Shown here piece after piece: positions 61,396 through 64,000 of a stretch of 64,000 nucleotides of DNA; position 1 is the first letter of the stretch, and each line of letters opens with the position of its first letter. Position numbers and translations under genes: made by a program. Below the pieces are notes generated by a model. The model made no database searches, was not told where the DNA came from, and saw only the letters and a program-made list of their open reading frames with translations. Source of the stretch: Pelagimonas varians (GTDB taxonomy: Bacteria > Pseudomonadota > Alphaproteobacteria > Rhodobacterales > Rhodobacteraceae); assembly GCF_003208435.1 (NCBI RefSeq), contig NZ_QKMF01000016.1:1-64000 (forward strand), read 5' to 3'.

Positions 61396-63927
61396 ATGTC
61401 ATCAATACTAAAGCTTTTTCGAGTTCTATTTTTTTACGCGCTCTATTTTTTGTTGTGCATGGTTGCCGTAGTGACCGTGTTGCAAGGCTGGCCCGTTGGC
61501 GGTCAAATGCTCTTTGCCTTCGGCTTACCTATCGTTTTGGTCTGGTGGCAAGAAAAGAGACGATCCCGAAAAGTGGAAGCCAAAGTGCTTGCAGCGGAAA
61601 ACACAAACACAAGAGTAACTCAATCCGAGCCAGTGGCCCGCGTAGGTGCCCACGAAAAACGCATCGAACGTGAGCGAGAGAGAACTCGCGAAGCGAAAGC
61701 TATTCAATCATCGTCGACAGCGCCGCCCAAACCACCAAAACAGGACTACGCGGAAATCGTGCGTGCCGGCCAGTCTGCGGCACCAGCACTTTCGGCCATT
61801 GCGAAGTGGTATGAGAACCCGCGGCCAACAGCACACAAGCCGCAAACTAATTCGCGTAAAAATGGCTGGATACCAGCGGCAGAGACCGCGAGTGTTGCTG
61901 CGCGAGATATTGGCGGAATGGTCTATGTCGGCACGCCGCCATTGCTTAATCACCATGGCTATCGCGACAAATGCAGGGCCTACATCGACCCTTCTCTCTC
62001 CGTCGCGAGGACAGGGGACGATAGGGCAGGGGAGGGCATGTCATACTGGCCTGGGTATTCTGATATTTCAGCACGAAGCAGGGCGACCTATCTTGAATGG
62101 TTGGCAAGTGGCCGTTCTGACCCATCCTATGATCCGGGTTACATGTTCTTGTATTTTTACGGGTTAGAACGGCGATTTTTTGTCGATCAATCCAATGCTG
62201 ATGCAAAGGATATCATTGCGGAAGTTCGCAGATTGATTTCCGTCTATCCCGAAAACCATTCGGTGAAGCGATACTTGGGAGAATTTCTTGATATCGCGAC
62301 ACTTGCCGAAACTGAGTTTGAGGCGCTGGAGCCGATCTTTGAACGCCAGGGTTGGGAGCTTCCTTTTTCGCTGAAGTATGCGATTGGCGCGCGTCTTGAT
62401 AAGGGAGAAAACCTGAGCGCGGACTGGGTTCTGAGCTGGTTGATGTGCCATCCAGAAAGCCATTTGCGCACGCCAGCAACGCGGTGCCGTGATGAATTCT
62501 TGGCGTTGTTCAAAATCCGATTTGAGGATCGCTTTCCCAGTGGCCTAAAGGTCAGCAAGCCGCGCAAACATCTCAAAGCCACCTATCGCGCAGCCTCAAG
62601 CGAGTTTGAAGGAACTCTCAATCCGACAGCCGATGGCAAACCCGTTCCTGATATCTCCGGATTGCGGAAGCCGGTCGAGATTGCGCAGGAAGTTGCAGAT
62701 GAAGTCATAGACGACCTTGATAAGCTGAGCCGCTATCTTGGTCGGAACCCCGAGGGCAGGGGAAGCATCGAGGCGCACGCCCTTTTGCCACTAGATCTGT
62801 GGACCCTGTTCCCGTCGACAGAAATGGAAGCGCTGAAAGAGTGGGCGAGGGGGATCATGCAGAGCGGCGGACTTATTCCGCTGGCCGACGTGATCGAAAA
62901 GCTCGAAGGACAGCGCAGTACGAAAATTGGAAAGAGACAGCTAACAGGGGCGGCAGATGCTTTGGCGCGTCTTGGATTTGGGCTCGCACCTGATCCTCGC
63001 TTTGCACTGCGTTCACCGAAAGCGGAAGAGCCTGTGGTTTTATTTGATCTTGGTGAGCAGATCGAAAAGCTGGAAGATGTTTCGGCAAGCTATCAGACCG
63101 CGTTGATGGAGTTGGCCCTTGCCTCGTTTGTTGCCCATGCTGACGGGCGTATCGCCGAAGCTGAACGCAAAGCGTTGGAGACCCAAGTTGCATCTGTTGA
63201 GGGGCTGAATGAGCAGGAAAGGCACCGGCTTCAGGCAAACATGGTTTGGTTCCTTGCCGTGCCGCCTGACATGACGCTGCTGCGCCGCAAACTCAAAGAT
63301 GTTGGTGTGGAAGACCAAACGGCGATGCGTGCGGCCTTGGTGGGTGCGGCACACGCCGATGGTGTCATCCAATCCGAAGAAGTCGCCAGCATCGAAAAGG
63401 TGTACAAGGCATTGGGCCTTGATCCATCACTCGCCTATTCCGACCTTCACGCTGGTGAGATTGCAGACGCGCCACGCACTGTTCGTGCGGCCCAGCCGGG
63501 CAATTCTGGAGAGGCCATTCCTGAACTACAAAAGGCAACGGGGCCAGTGCTGGATGCATCACGGATTGCCGCGATCAGATCAGATACGGCGCGGGTGTCT
63601 TCTGTCCTTGGGCAGATATTTGAAGCCGAGGAAGAAGCAGAAGAGGGCAGGGACTCCAAGGATGTAACTCTGTTTGCTGGGCTAGATGCAAAACATGGGG
63701 CACTGCTGCTGGATTTGGTGGGTCAAGAAAACTGGACCGAGGACGCGTTCGAACAGCTTTGTGGGAAGCATGGATTGATGCCGTCTGGTGCATTGGAGGC
63801 CATCAACGAGTGGGCCTTTGAAACTCATGATGAAGCCTTGCTGGACGAGTATGATGGTTACGACGTGTCTCCGGAAATTGCGGATACGGTAAAACAAAAA
63901 TTAGAAGGGGAGGGGCGTCATGTCTAA
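61396..63927 (+). CDS. Membrane-anchored TerB-domain protein
   Basis: An 843 aa protein from the ATG at 61396. Two membrane segments lie in the first 55 residues (VLFFYALYFLLCMVAVVTVL and LFAFGLPIVLVWW). A polar linker leads to a TerB-N-type domain (SYWPGYSDISARSRATYLEW, YDPGYMFLYFYGLERRFF), a TerB domain (LALASFVAHADGRIAEAERK, AALVGAAHADGVIQSEEVAS) and a C-terminal TerB-C-like part (LEAINEWAFETHDEALLDEY). Such proteins often lie in defence gene groups with an ATPase and a helicase; the next gene overlaps by eight bases. The exact system is not identified. Confidence 0.8.
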   Translation: MSSILKLFRVLFFYALYFLLCMVAVVTVLQGWPVGGQMLFAFGLPIVLVWWQEKRRSRKVEAKVLAAENTNTRVTQSEPVARVGAHEKRIERERERTREAKAIQSSSTAPPKPPKQDYAEIVRAGQSAAPALSAIAKWYENPRPTAHKPQTNSRKNGWIPAAETASVAARDIGGMVYVGTPPLLNHHGYRDKCRAYIDPSLSVARTGDDRAGEGMSYWPGYSDISARSRATYLEWLASGRSDPSYDPGYMFLYFYGLERRFFVDQSNADAKDIIAEVRRLISVYPENHSVKRYLGEFLDIATLAETEFEALEPIFERQGWELPFSLKYAIGARLDKGENLSADWVLSWLMCHPESHLRTPATRCRDEFLALFKIRFEDRFPSGLKVSKPRKHLKATYRAASSEFEGTLNPTADGKPVPDISGLRKPVEIAQEVADEVIDDLDKLSRYLGRNPEGRGSIEAHALLPLDLWTLFPSTEMEALKEWARGIMQSGGLIPLADVIEKLEGQRSTKIGKRQLTGAADALARLGFGLAPDPRFALRSPKAEEPVVLFDLGEQIEKLEDVSASYQTALMELALASFVAHADGRIAEAERKALETQVASVEGLNEQERHRLQANMVWFLAVPPDMTLLRRKLKDVGVEDQTAMRAALVGAAHADGVIQSEEVASIEKVYKALGLDPSLAYSDLHAGEIADAPRTVRAAQPGNSGEAIPELQKATGPVLDASRIAAIRSDTARVSSVLGQIFEAEEEAEEGRDSKDVTLFAGLDAKHGALLLDLVGQENWTEDAFEQLCGKHGLMPSGALEAINEWAFETHDEALLDEYDGYDVSPEIADTVKQKLEGEGRHV

Positions 63928-64000
63928 ATTGAAGCCACGTGAACGCGATGCAATTGTTCAAGCTTTGCGTGCGGGGGTCGTGCCAAAACTGGGCCTGCGT
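63920..64000 (+). CDS. Start of a probable BrxD-like (DUF2791) ATPase, cut by the window end
   Basis: 27 codons are visible from the ATG at 63920 with a strong GGGGAGGGG ribosome site: KPRERDAIVQALRAGVVPKL. An RxRDxIxxxLRxGVVPxxGL start is typical of the ATP-binding proteins related to BREX BrxD. It overlaps the TerB gene, so the two are co-translated. The rest is outside the window. Confidence 0.6.
   Translation, partial: MSKLKPRERDAIVQALRAGVVPKLGLR

Noticed and set aside
1-64000. TAG reassigned to Gln throughout
   Set aside because: TAG is the natural stop of repB, repC, the DUF3768 gene, the gene at 47831-48487 and others, so the three in-frame TAG codons need a local explanation.
1-64000. 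CRISPR array or tRNA genes
   Set aside because: No regularly spaced repeats and no tRNA-like sequences were noticed on reading.

Overview
The window looks like a large conjugative plasmid of an alphaproteobacterium, most likely a marine Rhodobacterales (Roseobacter-group) bacterium. The grounds are a repA-repB-repC replicon, a virB/virD4 type IV secretion system, the gene set usually seen on such plasmids (tandem DUF736, strawberry-notch methylase-helicase, ParB-like protein, ArdC-type antirestriction protein, DUF3768), GC-rich codon use and frequent ATGA/TAATG gene overlaps. No rRNA, tRNA or CRISPR array was seen.

Layout. 1-9016: a phosphonate (phn) locus on the minus strand, phnF-G-H-I-J-K-L-M then phnC-D-E. 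The same near-palindrome lies upstream of both phnF and phnC and is a probable PhnF operator. PhnJ lacks most of the cysteines expected from E. coli PhnJ. 9275-22160: a plus-strand type IV secretion cluster (virB1, 2, 3, 4, a small lipoprotein, a VirB5-flanked lytic transglycosylase, virB5, 8, 9, 10, 11, two small genes, virB6, small tail genes). 22478-27398: a catabolic cassette resembling four-carbon sugar-acid degradation (kinase broken by an in-frame TAG, PdxA-type dehydrogenase, TIM-barrel/cupin fusion, cyclase-family hydrolase) with a divergent LysR regulator. 27575-32503: virD4, relaxase, a MobC-like protein and a candidate oriT. 32960-35766: plasmid accessory genes, including a membrane-anchored nuclease.

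36773-40638: an accessory island with a winged-helix-like protein, a PD-(D/E)XK plus TIR protein, an APAZ protein and a short prokaryotic Argonaute. This is a SPARTA-like defence module in an Mrr-TIR-APAZ arrangement. The APAZ part is separated from the TIR part by an in-frame TAG, and the Argonaute carries a one-base frameshift, so the module looks damaged or recoded. 40823-53217: small hypothetical genes followed by a long minus-strand accessory block. 53690-54721: an IS110-family transposase.

54920-58464: the repABC replicon on the minus strand, with a probable antisense ctRNA between repB and repC and three copies of the palindrome GTTTACAGCTGTAAAC. Two copies lie inside repB and are translated as FTAVN. 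59324-64000: a second defence-like region with a fused AbiEi-like/HipA kinase behind a promoter carrying three related operator half-sites, then a TerB-domain membrane protein overlapping the start of a probable BrxD-like ATPase that runs off the window.

Taken together, the plasmid combines maintenance (repABC), transfer (virB/D4, relaxase), phosphorus scavenging from phosphonates, a sugar-acid cassette and several anti-phage or toxin-like modules. All assignments rest on reading the translated sequence and remembered family motifs; no database search was run.
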